A stretch of DNA of 64,000 bases from assembly GCA_964530335.1 (NCBI GenBank), contig CAZGYG010000007.1, positions 3,855 through 67,854 of the forward strand. The letters run 5' to 3'. Both the position numbers and the translations under genes were made by a program. This stretch comes from VGDP01 sp964530335. GTDB taxonomy: Bacteria; Pseudomonadota; Alphaproteobacteria; SP197. The notes beneath the pieces are model-generated. The model had not been told where the DNA came from, did no database searches, and saw nothing but the letters and a program-made list of their open reading frames with translations. Shown here in pieces: positions 50,765 to 60,135 of this stretch (positions within the stretch are counted from its first letter, which is position 1; each line of letters begins with the position of its first letter).

Positions 50765-51653
50765 GCTTGGGGTCCAGCACGTCGCGCAGGCCATCGCCCA
50801 GCAGGTTGAAGCCCAGGCTGACGATGAAGATCGCGATGCCGGGCATGGTGGCGACCCACCATTGCTCGAGCAGGTAGTCGCGGCCCGTGGCGACCATGGC
50901 GCCCCATTCGGGCGCGGGCGGCTGGGCGCCGAGTCCCAGGAACCCGAGCCCCGCCGCGATCAGGATGACTCCGGCCATGTCGAGGGTCAGCCGGATGATC
51001 ACCGACGAGATGCACAAGGGCACGATATGCCCCCACAGGATGCGCGCCGATGACGCGCCCTGGAGCTGGATCGCCGCGATGAAGTCGCTGCCACGCAGCG
51101 TCAGAGTCTCGGCGCGCGCGATGCGGGCGTAGGGCGGCCACGACGTGATCGAAATGGCGATGATGGCGTTCTCGATGCCCGGACCGAGGGCGGCAACGAA
51201 CGCCAGCGCCAGGATCAGGCGCGGGAACGCGAGGAAGATGTCGGTGACGCGCATCAGCGCGGCGTCGACCCAGCCGCCGAAATAGCCGGCGACCGTGCCG
51301 ATCAGCAGGCCGAGCGGCCCGACGATCAGCGCGACCAGGGCGATGATCGTCAGCGTCAGCCGCGAACCGGTGATGATGCGGCTGTAGATGTCGCGTCCGA
51401 GCTGGTCGGTGCCGAGCCAGTGCTCGGCTCCGGGCGCCTGGAGCCGGATCGTCAGGTCCTGGGCGAACGGATCGTGGGTCGTTAGCTCGGAGGCGAGGGC
51501 GGCGACGACGAGCAGCACGCCAACGACCACGAGACCGGTGAATGCCAGCGGATTGCGCGCGAGCGAGCGCACCGACAGATAAAGCCGGCCGAGCTGCGCC
51601 TGGCCGCGCGATGCCGGCGTTTCGCTCAGCAGCCAAGCGCGCGTCCGGCTCAT
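50757..51653 (-). CDS. Peptide-type ABC transporter permease (DppC-like)
   Basis: A 298-residue inner-membrane protein with about six transmembrane helices, an N-terminal OppC-type leader, HWLGTDQLGRDIYSRIITGSR and the binding-protein-dependent EAA-like loop (SARILWGHIVPLC). ATG 51653 overlaps the DppB-like stop by 4 nt. Confidence 0.93.
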   Translation of the reverse strand: MSRTRAWLLSETPASRGQAQLGRLYLSVRSLARNPLAFTGLVVVGVLLVVAALASELTTHDPFAQDLTIRLQAPGAEHWLGTDQLGRDIYSRIITGSRLTLTIIALVALIVGPLGLLIGTVAGYFGGWVDAALMRVTDIFLAFPRLILALAFVAALGPGIENAIIAISITSWPPYARIARAETLTLRGSDFIAAIQLQGASSARILWGHIVPLCISSVIIRLTLDMAGVILIAAGLGFLGLGAQPPAPEWGAMVATGRDYLLEQWWVATMPGIAIFIVSLGFNLLGDGLRDVLDPKHG

Positions 51654-52723
51654 GGCCGCCGCGTGCGCGGGTCGAACACCGCGTAGAGCAGGTCCGACAG
51701 CAGGTTGAGCCCGATGAAGCACGAGCCCACGATCACCGTGCCGCCGAGCACGGCGGTCATGTCGGCGTTGAACAGCGAATTGGTGATGTAGAGCCCGATG
51801 CCCGGCCAGGAGAACACCGTCTCGGTCAGCACCGTGCCTTCGAGCAGATAGCCGTACGACAGCGCGATGACCGTGACCAGTGGCACCATGATGTTGGCGA
51901 AGGCGTGGCGCCAGATCACCCGCGCCTCGCCGAGCCCCTTGACCCTGGCGGTGACGACGTACTCCTGACCGAGCTGCTCGAGCATGAACGAGCGGGTCAT
52001 GCGCGCGATGTAGGCGAGCGAAAAGTAGCCGAGGATCCCGGCGGGCAGCGCCAGGTGGCGGATGGCGTCGACGAACGCGGCGCCATCGCCCGCCAGCAGC
52101 GTATCCACGAGCATGAGACCGGTTCGGCGCGCGATCGTGTATTCGTAGACGATGTCGATGCGCCCGGTCCCCGCGACCCAGTCGAGCTTGGCGTAGAACA
52201 CCAGGAGCCCAACCAGACCGAGCCAGAACACCGGAACCGAATAGCCGATCAGCGCGAGCACGCGGATCGCGTGGTCGACCCAGCGGCCGCGATGGACGGC
52301 GGCGAACACGCCGGCCGGCACGCCCGCGGCGACGCCCAGGATCGTCGCCACCGTCGCGAGCTCGAGCGTGGCGGGGAAGAACTGGACGATGTCGTGGAGC
52401 ACCGGGTTGCCGGTCAGCACCGACTTGCCGAAATCGCCCTGGAGCACGTCGGTCAGGTAGCGCCAGAACTGCACGACCAGCGGCCTGTCGAGGCCGAGCT
52501 CGAGCTTGACCCGTTCGTAGACCGCGGGCAGGGCGCGATCGCCGACGATCGCCAGCACCGGGTCGATCGGCACCACCCGGCCGATGATGAAGGTGACGAA
52601 CAGCAGCCCCAGGAAGGTCAGCGCGAGGGAGCCGAAGAAGACCCCGACCCGCCGCCCATAACGCAGCAAGGACGGCGCCCCCCGCGCCGTCCCTGCCCGC
52701 TCGTGGCGGAGCGCCTCCGCCAA
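51650..52723 (-). CDS. Peptide-type ABC transporter permease (DppB-like)
   Basis: A 357-residue permease with six transmembrane segments; GLDRPLVVQFWRYL, GDFGKSVLTGNPV and ETVFSWPGIGLY are family motifs. The start is uncertain: TTG 52723 is used, but several nearby codons are possible and no strong Shine-Dalgarno sequence is visible. Seventeen bases follow the binding-protein gene. Confidence 0.9.
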   Translation of the reverse strand: MAEALRHERAGTARGAPSLLRYGRRVGVFFGSLALTFLGLLFVTFIIGRVVPIDPVLAIVGDRALPAVYERVKLELGLDRPLVVQFWRYLTDVLQGDFGKSVLTGNPVLHDIVQFFPATLELATVATILGVAAGVPAGVFAAVHRGRWVDHAIRVLALIGYSVPVFWLGLVGLLVFYAKLDWVAGTGRIDIVYEYTIARRTGLMLVDTLLAGDGAAFVDAIRHLALPAGILGYFSLAYIARMTRSFMLEQLGQEYVVTARVKGLGEARVIWRHAFANIMVPLVTVIALSYGYLLEGTVLTETVFSWPGIGLYITNSLFNADMTAVLGGTVIVGSCFIGLNLLSDLLYAVFDPRTRRP

Positions 52724-52739
52724 CAGTCGCTCGCTCAGG

Positions 52740-54329
52740 CTACGATTTCGTGATGTTGCGATAGAACACCGTGTCGAAGGTCGGCCCCGAGACGAAGCCC
52801 TTGATGCTCGACCTCAACGCCGCCTGTTCCGTCGACTGGAACATGATGACGAACGGGCTGTCATCCTGGATCTTCTTCTGCATCTCGATGTACATGGCGG
52901 CCCGCTTGTCCGCGTCGAGCTCGAGCACGGCGGCGTTCGCCTCGGCCGTCAACTCAGGGATGTCCCAACTGTTGCGCCAGGCCAAAGGCTTGGACTGGGC
53001 CTCGTCCGAGTTGTCCGGGTTGCGCGCGAACGTGTCGGCGTTGGAGTGCGGATCCATGTAGTCCGGTGACCAGTAGAGCGAGACCATCTGGTGATTGCGC
53101 GCGCGGTACTTGGTGATGACCTGCTTGCTGTCGCCGGGCAGGATCTCGACGCGGATGCCGGCCTGCCCGAAGGTCGACTGGATGTTCTGGCAAATGTCCT
53201 GCTGGGGCGACAGGTTGATGCAGTCGAATTGAAGGTCGAAGCCGTCGGGATAGCCGGCCTCGGCGAGCAGGGCCTTGGCCTTCTCGACATCCAGGTGGTA
53301 GGGCGTTTCGGTGTACGAGGCGTAGAAGCCCGATGGCCAGAACGCCTGGTGCACCTTGAAGCTGCCCTTGAGGAAGCTGTCCGCCATGCCCTGGTAATCG
53401 ACCAGATAGCGGATCGCCTGGCGCACCTGCGGCTTGGTAAACGGCTCGTACTTCTGGCTCAGGCCCAGGTAGTAGACGTCGGCCTTCGGGTAGGTGCCGA
53501 CGGCTATGTCCGGGTTGCTTTCCAGCGCGACGATCTGGTCGGGGCCGAGGTTGCGGGCGATGTCGATGTCGCCCTTCTCGAGCTGCAGGCTCTGGGCGGC
53601 CATTTCGGCGATGTGGCGCAGAACCACCCGCTTGATCGCGGGCGCGCCGTGCCGATAGGCCTCGTTCGCCTCCAGCACCACCGAATCGTTCGCCTTCCAC
53701 GCGATCAGCTTGTACGCGCCGGAGCCGGCGGAGTTCGACTTCAGCCACTCGTGGCCGAGATCGCCGTCGACCTCGTGGGCCAGCACCTCCTCCCGGTCGA
53801 CGACCGAGGCGACCCCGGCCGACAGGCAGTTCAGTACGAAGGAGGTCGCGAGCAGCTGCTCGGTCGTGATCTGCAACGTGGCGTCGTCGAGCGCCTGGAC
53901 CATCGTCTCGACGTTGTCCTTGGTCCAGCCGAACTGGGTCAGGATGAACGCCGGCGTCAGGTCGAGCTTGATGACGCGCTGCAGCGAGAACGCCACGTCC
54001 GCCGCCGTGATCGCGCGGCCCGAATGGAACGTCTGGCCCGGGCGGATCGTGAACGTGATGGTCTTGCCGTCGTCGGACACGCTCCAGCTTTCGGCGACGC
54101 CGCCGACCAGCTTCTCGGTGTCCTCCGGCTCGTACATCAAGATGCGGTCATAGACGTTCGCGATCACCTCGCCGCCGGAGAACTCGAACACCTCGGCCGG
54201 ATCCAGCGTGATGATGTCGTCGATCTGTTTGGCCATGACCAGGGTGTCGGCCGGAGTGTCCGCTTGAGCGGGCAGGCCGAACCCGGTCGCCACGGCGGCC
54301 GCGACGAGGAATCGGAACAACGTCTTCAT
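52740..54329 (-). CDS. Peptide-type ABC transporter substrate-binding protein (family 5)
   Basis: A 529-residue periplasmic solute-binding protein with a signal peptide (about 1-23, ending AQA). LDPAEVFEFSGGEVIANVYDRI near the N-terminus and ESWSVSDDGKTITFTIRPGQTFHSG are SBP_bac_5 features. The substrate could be peptides, or amino-acid-like solutes; adjacency to ectC raises the idea of a compatible solute or precursor, but this is only context. First gene of the importer operon. Confidence 0.93.
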   Translation of the reverse strand: MKTLFRFLVAAAVATGFGLPAQADTPADTLVMAKQIDDIITLDPAEVFEFSGGEVIANVYDRILMYEPEDTEKLVGGVAESWSVSDDGKTITFTIRPGQTFHSGRAITAADVAFSLQRVIKLDLTPAFILTQFGWTKDNVETMVQALDDATLQITTEQLLATSFVLNCLSAGVASVVDREEVLAHEVDGDLGHEWLKSNSAGSGAYKLIAWKANDSVVLEANEAYRHGAPAIKRVVLRHIAEMAAQSLQLEKGDIDIARNLGPDQIVALESNPDIAVGTYPKADVYYLGLSQKYEPFTKPQVRQAIRYLVDYQGMADSFLKGSFKVHQAFWPSGFYASYTETPYHLDVEKAKALLAEAGYPDGFDLQFDCINLSPQQDICQNIQSTFGQAGIRVEILPGDSKQVITKYRARNHQMVSLYWSPDYMDPHSNADTFARNPDNSDEAQSKPLAWRNSWDIPELTAEANAAVLELDADKRAAMYIEMQKKIQDDSPFVIMFQSTEQAALRSSIKGFVSGPTFDTVFYRNITKS

Positions 54330-54477
54330 AACTTATGCCTCCCTGAACGGTGCCACGGTTTGCCGCGCGCGATCTCGCCACGCGCGCCCCCGGGCGCTGG
54401 CCGGATGTTCGGGTCGGGTGCGACTAGAGTCAAGGCTCTTGCCCCGGCAACCGGCCCCGGGGGGCCTGCCTACTCCC

Positions 54478-55731
54478 CTACTCCAGCGGTTCCCGGTGCG
54501 CGCCCTCCCGAACCCGCCGCCGCGCTCCGGCTTCGGCCTCGGCGTCCGCTTCGGCTCCGAGCAAGGCGTTCATCGCTTCCGCGCGAAAGTTGTCATAACG
54601 CGGCGCGGGCTCGCCTTCGGCCGCCAGCGCGCGCACGCGCGCCGGCCATTCCATCTTGCGCGGCTTGTGGTCCGCGTGCATGGCGTCGAGCTCGGCGATC
54701 GTGAACGGTTCGATCGTGAGCGCGCCGGCCGCCGCCGCGGCCGTGACCAACTGCTCGCCCGCCTCGGTCCGGGCGATCAAGATGTCGACGCCTGGCCCTT
54801 CGCGGTGGATCGGCATGCCGTTCTCCATGACCCAACCGTCGGGGCAGCTCACGTCGCCGAGCTCGCCGATAGCGTCCGGGCAGATCTTGCAGCGGAACTG
54901 GATGTCGTAGGTCCACGGCACGTCCGGCGTGTACCAGACGAAGTCGTAGCTCAGGTCGAACGCCCGTCCGTCCTTGGTCTCGACGCGGGTCGGCCCCGGC
55001 CAGCCGTTGCCGCGCCAACGGAACACCTCGATCTCGTCCTCGGCCACGCCGTGGTACGCGGCGATCTTGCGCGCCGTGTGCACCGTCGGCGCGCCGCCGC
55101 AGAAGATGGTGATCAGGTAGGGAATCTGCCTGGCGACACGCGGGTCCACGCGCCCCAGGCCGCGGATGGCCCCGACGTCGCACGGCTTGGCCAACACGGC
55201 GAAGCGCACGCCCTCGTCGAGCAGGCGCACGACGTGGCGCAGCGGCGCCGCGGGACCATAGCGCGATTGCGCGCCGGCGATGACCTCGGCCGCCGTGCGG
55301 CTGATGGCGGCATCGGTCAGCAGCGGCTTAGTCGCCGAGGCGCGCACGTGGACCACCGCATCGACCTGGCCGGACTCGAGCAGGTAGCAGCCCAGGGCGG
55401 TCATCGCCCCACCGGCCGCCGCCCGAAAGCGTACCGCCTCGTCCGCCGCCCAGCCCCGGTGGATTGTTCGGATCGGGCCCCAGATCGGATGCATGGTCCC
55501 GCGCGGTCCCGCCTGCCCGGGGTCCGGCCCGGTCAGCGCGATGCCCGGGCACACGGCGCGAATCCGCGCCATGGTCGCCGCGTCCACCGGCGCCTTGACC
55601 TTCGGGCGCACATGCCCCGCCGACGTGATCGCCATTTCGACGCGGTCGGTGCCGGCCAGGCTCTCGCACAGGCCGCAGCCCGCGCACAGCCCGTGGGCGA
55701 CGATCGAGGGCAGATCGGGAAATCCGTTCAT
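54478..55731 (-). CDS. Coenzyme F420 hydrogenase/dehydrogenase beta-subunit-family flavoprotein
   Basis: A 417-residue FrhB/FdhB-type protein. An N-terminal [4Fe-4S] motif (C16-x2-C19-x2-C22 and C61) precedes an FrhB_FdhB domain with RAAAGGAMTALGCYLLESG and FAVLAKPCDVGAIRGL, plus a second cysteine group (FRCKICPDA, VSCPD). Such proteins carry FAD and Fe-S clusters and pass electrons to or from flavins; relatives include BciB-type vinyl reductases and archaeal F420 enzymes. The role in this organism is unknown. ATG 55731 is preferred over a start 81 bp upstream. No partner subunit is adjacent. Confidence 0.88.
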   Translation of the reverse strand: MNGFPDLPSIVAHGLCAGCGLCESLAGTDRVEMAITSAGHVRPKVKAPVDAATMARIRAVCPGIALTGPDPGQAGPRGTMHPIWGPIRTIHRGWAADEAVRFRAAAGGAMTALGCYLLESGQVDAVVHVRASATKPLLTDAAISRTAAEVIAGAQSRYGPAAPLRHVVRLLDEGVRFAVLAKPCDVGAIRGLGRVDPRVARQIPYLITIFCGGAPTVHTARKIAAYHGVAEDEIEVFRWRGNGWPGPTRVETKDGRAFDLSYDFVWYTPDVPWTYDIQFRCKICPDAIGELGDVSCPDGWVMENGMPIHREGPGVDILIARTEAGEQLVTAAAAAGALTIEPFTIAELDAMHADHKPRKMEWPARVRALAAEGEPAPRYDNFRAEAMNALLGAEADAEAEAGARRRVREGAHREPLE

Positions 55732-55890
55732 GTCCGCTCCGTTTGCCGGACAGCAGCGGTAGCGCGCCCCGGCCGCCGCGACAACATCCCGCCAGGCGGG
55801 CACCGCGGGCACTTGCCAAGGGCATCAACCATGCCACATGTATTCGAGCCCCGCTCCGTGGGGTTTCACAGGGCTGCGGAGGCCCTTGCC

Positions 55891-56466
55891 ATGTCACGAC
55901 GTTTCGCGTTCACCTTGGCCGCCATCGTTCTCGTCCTGGTGCAGGGCTGCGCCGGGCCCGGCGTGCGCTCGACGCCCGGCGGTGTCGCCAGCCAGAACTC
56001 GGTCGCGGTGCTGCGCTACCTCGTGCGCGGGCCCGATGTCCGCGCCACCATCGTCGGCAATCCCACGCCCGATGCCACCATGGCGTTCGAGGACGCCGTG
56101 ACGGCGGCGATGAACGAACGCACCTGGTTGCCGCCGGTGAACTTCACCGCGCGGCCGAAGAACGAGGCCAGCCCGGGCTACCGGGTCGTCATGGCCTTCG
56201 GCGCGCCGGATACGATGGGCGCGCGCGCCTTGTGCGCCGCCGCCGCGCCGGACTACGCCGTGGCACCCGGCAGCGGCCGGCTCGAGGCAGCGTTCTGCTG
56301 GGAAAATCGTGTCATCGCGCGCACCAGCGTGGAGGTCGAGGCGATCACCGACGCGAGCGATCCCCGGCTGCGCGCCGCGGTGCGCACCGCGACCCGCGAA
56401 CTCTTCCCGATCAAGCCCGTCGATCGGCCCGAGCACGACAATTGCGCCAGTATGATGTGCTCGTGA
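55891..56466 (+). CDS. Lipoprotein of unknown function
   Basis: A 191-residue protein with a lipoprotein signal (lipobox LVQGC, Cys20). The mature part is short alternating strands and helices (SVAVLRYLVRGPDV, then FEDAVTAAMNERTWLPP) without a recognised domain; three further cysteines lie near the C-terminus. A family of similar small lipoproteins exists in Rhodospirillales, but I cannot name it. Upstream of the oxidoreductase by 46 bp. Confidence 0.75.
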   Translation: MSRRFAFTLAAIVLVLVQGCAGPGVRSTPGGVASQNSVAVLRYLVRGPDVRATIVGNPTPDATMAFEDAVTAAMNERTWLPPVNFTARPKNEASPGYRVVMAFGAPDTMGARALCAAAAPDYAVAPGSGRLEAAFCWENRVIARTSVEVEAITDASDPRLRAAVRTATRELFPIKPVDRPEHDNCASMMCS

Positions 56467-56512
56467 AGCCCGCCTGAACCGCTGCGCCGGCCACGACAGC
56501 AAGCGGTTCAAG

Positions 56513-57610
56513 ATGGCGACGATTCCGACCCGGATGGCCGCCGTCCATCTGACCGGCCACGGCGGCTTCGACAAGCTCGTCTACCGTGACGACGTGCCGG
56601 TGCCCGTGCCGCGACGCGGCGAAGTCCTGATCCGCGTCGGCGCGGCCGGGGTCAACAACACCGACATCAACACGCGGATCGGCTGGTACTCGAGAAGCGT
56701 CAACGAGGGCACGACGAGCGAGAGCGGCCAGAGCGGGATCGCGGCCTCGAAGGCCGAGGATTCGTCGTGGTTCGGCGGCGCCATCTCGTTTCCCCGCATC
56801 CAGGGCATCGACGCCTGCGGGCGCATCGTGGCGCTGGGCGACGGCATCGATCCGGCCAGGCTGGGCGAGCGCGTTCTCGTCGAAAGTTGTCTGCGCGAAC
56901 CGGTCGGCTGGGCGCCCTTCCAGGCGTGGTATCTCGGTTCGGAATGCGACGGCGGCTTCGCCCAGTACCTCAAGGTTCCCGCGGTGCATGCCCACCGTAT
57001 CCAGAGCGAACTCAGCGACGCCGAGCTTGGCTCGTTCCCGTGCGCCTATTCGACGGCGGAGAACATGCTGACCCGTACCGGTGTCGCGGCGAACGAGACC
57101 GTCCTGGTCACCGGCGCCTCGGGCGGGGTCGGTTCGGCCGCGGTGCAATTGGCGCGCCGCCGGGGTGCGCGCGTCATCGCCGTGGCCGGAGCGGCAAAGC
57201 ACGACGCGCTTCGCGAGCTCGGGGCGGCGGCGATCGTGACGCGCGGGGCCGATCTGGTGGCGGCCCTGGGCGCGGCGAGCGTCGATGTCGTCGTCGATGT
57301 CGCCGCCGGTCCCCAGTGGCCTCAGTTGATCGAGGTGATGAACCCCGGCGGTCGCTACGCCGTGTCCGGCGCCATCGCCGGTCCCATGGTCGAACTGGAC
57401 ATTCGCCGGCTCTACCTCAAGGACCTGACGCTGTTCGGCTGTACCTGCCTCGAGCCCGGCGTCTTCGCCAACCTCGTGCGCTACATCGAGGCCGGTGACA
57501 TCAAGCCCTTGATCGCGCGGACGTTCCCGCTGTCCGAGATCGTCGCCGCCCAGCGGATGTTTCTCGCCAAGCAGATCGTGGGGAAGATCGTGCTGATACC
57601 GCCCGAATGA
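56513..57610 (+). CDS. Quinone-oxidoreductase-type medium-chain dehydrogenase
   Basis: A 365-residue MDR-family enzyme. NADPH-binding motif GASGGVGSAAVQLARRRGA and substrate region GVNNTDINTRIGWY are clear. The catalytic zinc Cys is replaced by Asn (GVNNTD), so it belongs to the zinc-free quinone oxidoreductase/zeta-crystallin group that reduces quinones or enoyl compounds. A roughly 30-residue insertion follows, rich in Ser and Gly. Not in an obvious operon. Confidence 0.88.
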   Translation: MATIPTRMAAVHLTGHGGFDKLVYRDDVPVPVPRRGEVLIRVGAAGVNNTDINTRIGWYSRSVNEGTTSESGQSGIAASKAEDSSWFGGAISFPRIQGIDACGRIVALGDGIDPARLGERVLVESCLREPVGWAPFQAWYLGSECDGGFAQYLKVPAVHAHRIQSELSDAELGSFPCAYSTAENMLTRTGVAANETVLVTGASGGVGSAAVQLARRRGARVIAVAGAAKHDALRELGAAAIVTRGADLVAALGAASVDVVVDVAAGPQWPQLIEVMNPGGRYAVSGAIAGPMVELDIRRLYLKDLTLFGCTCLEPGVFANLVRYIEAGDIKPLIARTFPLSEIVAAQRMFLAKQIVGKIVLIPPE

Positions 57611-57706
57611 TCCGGGGGCACGGCTTGACTTCGCTCCTCGCGGGGCGGTAACTGCCGCCGTGAGGACACCAGCCATAACCGACTCCAAGACACGCGGGCC
57701 GTTCGC

Positions 57707-59182
57707 TTGACGACGTTCGACGAGCTCGGACTCGGCCCCGACGTGTTGAAGGCGGTCGCCGACGCCGGCTACCACGAGCCGACCCCGATCCAGGCGCAGG
57801 CGATCCCGATCGCCCTGCAAGGGCGGGATCTGCTGGGTTGCGCCCAGACCGGCACGGGCAAGACCGCCGCCTTCACCCTGCCGATGATCGAAATCCTGTC
57901 CCAGGGACGGGCCAAGGCCCGGATGCCGCGCTCCCTGGTGCTGTCGCCGACACGCGAGCTCGCGATGCAGACGTCGGAGAACTTCGAGATCTACGGCAAG
58001 CACCACACCCTGACCATGGCGCTGCTGATCGGCGGCGTCACCCTCGACGAGCAGACGCGAAAGCTCGAGCGCGGCGTCGACGTGCTGATCGCCACGCCCG
58101 GCCGTCTGCTCGACCATTTCGAGCGCGGCGCGCTGCTGCTCAACGGCGTCAAGGTGCTGGTGATCGACGAGGCGGACCGCATGCTCGACATGGGGTTCAT
58201 GCCCGACGTCGAGCGCATCGTCGGCCTGTTGCCCGGCCTGCGCCAGACGCTGATGTTCGCGGCGACCATGCCGGCCGAGGTGCGCCGGCTGGCCGACAAG
58301 TTCCTGCACAACCCGAAGGAAATCCACGTCTCACCCCCGGCCTCGCCCGCGGATCTGGTCGAGCACGTGCTGGTTCGGGTCGCGCCCCGCGCCAAGCGCA
58401 AGATGCTCGAGGCGCTGCTGGCCGAGCCCGCGGTGCGCAACGGCCTGATCTTCTGCAACCGCAAGCGCGACGTGGCCGACCTCGCCCGTTCCCTCAAGCG
58501 GGACGGCTGGAGCGCCACGGCGCTGCACGGCGACATGGACCAGGCCTCGCGCATCGAGACCCTGGAGTCGTTTCGGCGCGGCGACGTGCGCTTCCTGGTC
58601 GCGACCGACGTGGCCGGGCGCGGGCTCGACATCTTCGGCCTGAGCCACGTCTTTAACTACGACGTGCCGACCCACGCCGAGGATTACGTCCACCGCATCG
58701 GGCGCACCGGCCGCGCCGGCCATCGCGGGCACGCGATCACGCTGGCGACCGGCGAGGACGAGCGGGCGCTGCACGCCATCGAGACCTTGATCCGGCGGCC
58801 GTTGCCCGTGATCGACGCCCCCGCCGGACACGCGCCGATCGCTCCAGAGCCCAAGGCCCCGGCGGCGCCGCGCCCCGAACGGGCGCGCAAGCCCGCCCCG
58901 TCCCACGCGCGCGAGGCGAGGAAGCCCAAGCCAACCGAGGCCAAGCCAGCCGAGGCCAAGCCAGCCGAGGCCAGGCCAGCCGAGGCCAAGCCAGCCGAGC
59001 CACGGCGACGACACCACGCCGACGAACCCGACCGGCCGGTGGTCGGGCTGGGCAGCCACGTCCCCGCGTTCCTGCTGCGCCCCGTCGTCGTGGCGGCCCG
59101 CGACGAGGAAGCTGCGGACGAGCATGAAGAGCACGACGAGCCTCGCACGCGCCGGGCCAGACGAAAGACGTCGAAGCCATGA
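57707..59182 (+). CDS. DEAD-box ATP-dependent RNA helicase (RhlE-like)
   Basis: A 491-residue helicase. All DEAD-box motifs are intact: Q motif (GYHEPTPIQAQAIP), I AQTGTGKT, II DEAD, III (AATMP, where SAT is usual), V and VI HRIGRTGRAG. The C-terminus (about 370-491) is basic, disordered and includes a five-fold KPAEA-type repeat, probably for RNA binding. Start is TTG 57707 (MTTFDELGL); no better start fits the Q motif. It may remodel RNA at low temperature or in ribosome assembly. Confidence 0.93.
   Translation: MTTFDELGLGPDVLKAVADAGYHEPTPIQAQAIPIALQGRDLLGCAQTGTGKTAAFTLPMIEILSQGRAKARMPRSLVLSPTRELAMQTSENFEIYGKHHTLTMALLIGGVTLDEQTRKLERGVDVLIATPGRLLDHFERGALLLNGVKVLVIDEADRMLDMGFMPDVERIVGLLPGLRQTLMFAATMPAEVRRLADKFLHNPKEIHVSPPASPADLVEHVLVRVAPRAKRKMLEALLAEPAVRNGLIFCNRKRDVADLARSLKRDGWSATALHGDMDQASRIETLESFRRGDVRFLVATDVAGRGLDIFGLSHVFNYDVPTHAEDYVHRIGRTGRAGHRGHAITLATGEDERALHAIETLIRRPLPVIDAPAGHAPIAPEPKAPAAPRPERARKPAPSHAREARKPKPTEAKPAEAKPAEARPAEAKPAEPRRRHHADEPDRPVVGLGSHVPAFLLRPVVVAARDEEAADEHEEHDEPRTRRARRKTSKP
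58925..58999. repeat. 15-bp tandem repeat in the helicase tail
   Basis: Five 15-bp units of GCCAAGCCAGCCGAG (first and fourth with one or two changes) encode repeated AKPAE. Repeat number may differ among strains; the reading frame is preserved for any copy number. Confidence 0.9.
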
Positions 59183-59252
59183 AGCCGGTGTCCGGCTAGC
59201 GCCACGCTCGGCGGAACCGGTGCCCGGCGCGCGCCAACGCGGCAACGACATC

Positions 59253-59909
59253 ATGGCGGTCGTCGCTCGGGCGACGGCGCGCGCCGGCGGCCGCATGGCG
59301 CTCGAGGCGATGCTGCCGAAGCCCAGGACCCCGGCCCAGCTCCGCCGGGTGGCGGACGATCGCTATCTGTCGCTGATGTGCCGGCGCGTCTTTCGCGCCG
59401 GGTTGCGTCACGCCATGGTCGACGCCCGATGGCCCGCCTTCGAGAAGGCGTTCCACCGCTTCGTGCCCGGCCGCGTCGTCCTGATGGACGACGAGGCGCT
59501 CGAAGCGATGATGGCGGACCGGCGGCTCATCCGCCATTGGGCAAAGCTCCGTTCGGTGCGCGACAACGCGGCCGCGCTGCGTGCGATTGCCGCCGAGCAC
59601 GGCGGCTTCGGGGCCTATCTCGCGGCTTGGCCCGTCACCGACATCGTCGGCCTGTGGCGCGATCTGGGCCGGCGCTGCTCGCAGATGGGCGGCAATTCGG
59701 GCCCCACGTTCCTGCGCATGGCCGGCAAGGACACGTTCCTCCTGACGACGGACGTCGTGACCGCCCTGGCCGGGCTGGCTGTCTGCCGACGGCGGCCGAC
59801 CACCAGGGGCGAGCTCCAGGCCGCGCAGGCGGCGTTCAACCGCTGGTCGCACGAAACCGGCCGGCCCCTCAGCCAGATCAGCCGAATTCTGGCCCTGTCC
59901 GTGGGCTGA
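59253..59909 (+). CDS. DNA-3-methyladenine glycosylase I-family protein
   Basis: A 218-residue protein similar to the TAG (Adenine_glyco) domain from residue about 45 on: VFRAGLRHAMVDARWPAFEKAFHRF, LIRHWAKLRSVRDNAAALR and GGNSGPTFLRM match that family's helices. The N-terminal zinc-binding part of E. coli Tag (CxW...YHDxEWG) is absent, so it belongs to the shorter, less characterised branch; excision of alkylated bases is inferred. Start ATG 59253 is chosen; the frame is open to 59124 inside the helicase gene. Confidence 0.8.
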   Translation: MAVVARATARAGGRMALEAMLPKPRTPAQLRRVADDRYLSLMCRRVFRAGLRHAMVDARWPAFEKAFHRFVPGRVVLMDDEALEAMMADRRLIRHWAKLRSVRDNAAALRAIAAEHGGFGAYLAAWPVTDIVGLWRDLGRRCSQMGGNSGPTFLRMAGKDTFLLTTDVVTALAGLAVCRRRPTTRGELQAAQAAFNRWSHETGRPLSQISRILALSVG

Positions 59910-60080
59910 GCCGAGCGGCGCCCGGGCGCGCGACGACGCCCTCAACGCAGGGTTGCCGCGGGTTCGGGCCGCGGCGTTCTTGGTTTGGCCTCAAATGCTT
60001 GGGGCCGTCCGTTTGTTAACGTTCCGTTCATGATCCCATGAAACCCTTGCGCGCTGGGCGACCGTGAAGGTCTAAGTCTT

Positions 60081-60114
60081 GCCAGGATTGGGGCGCGGCC
60101 AGGATTAGGGCGCG
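60081..60114. repeat. 17-bp tandem duplication before the GGDEF-EAL gene
   Basis: Two 17-bp units GCCAGGATT(G/A)GGGCGCG lie head to tail. The Shine-Dalgarno sequence AAGGA (60116-60120) follows two bases after the second unit. The rest of the 226-bp gap before the gene holds no coding sequence I can support. Confidence 0.85.
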
Positions 60115-60135
60115 TAAGGACGCGGGCGAATTCGC

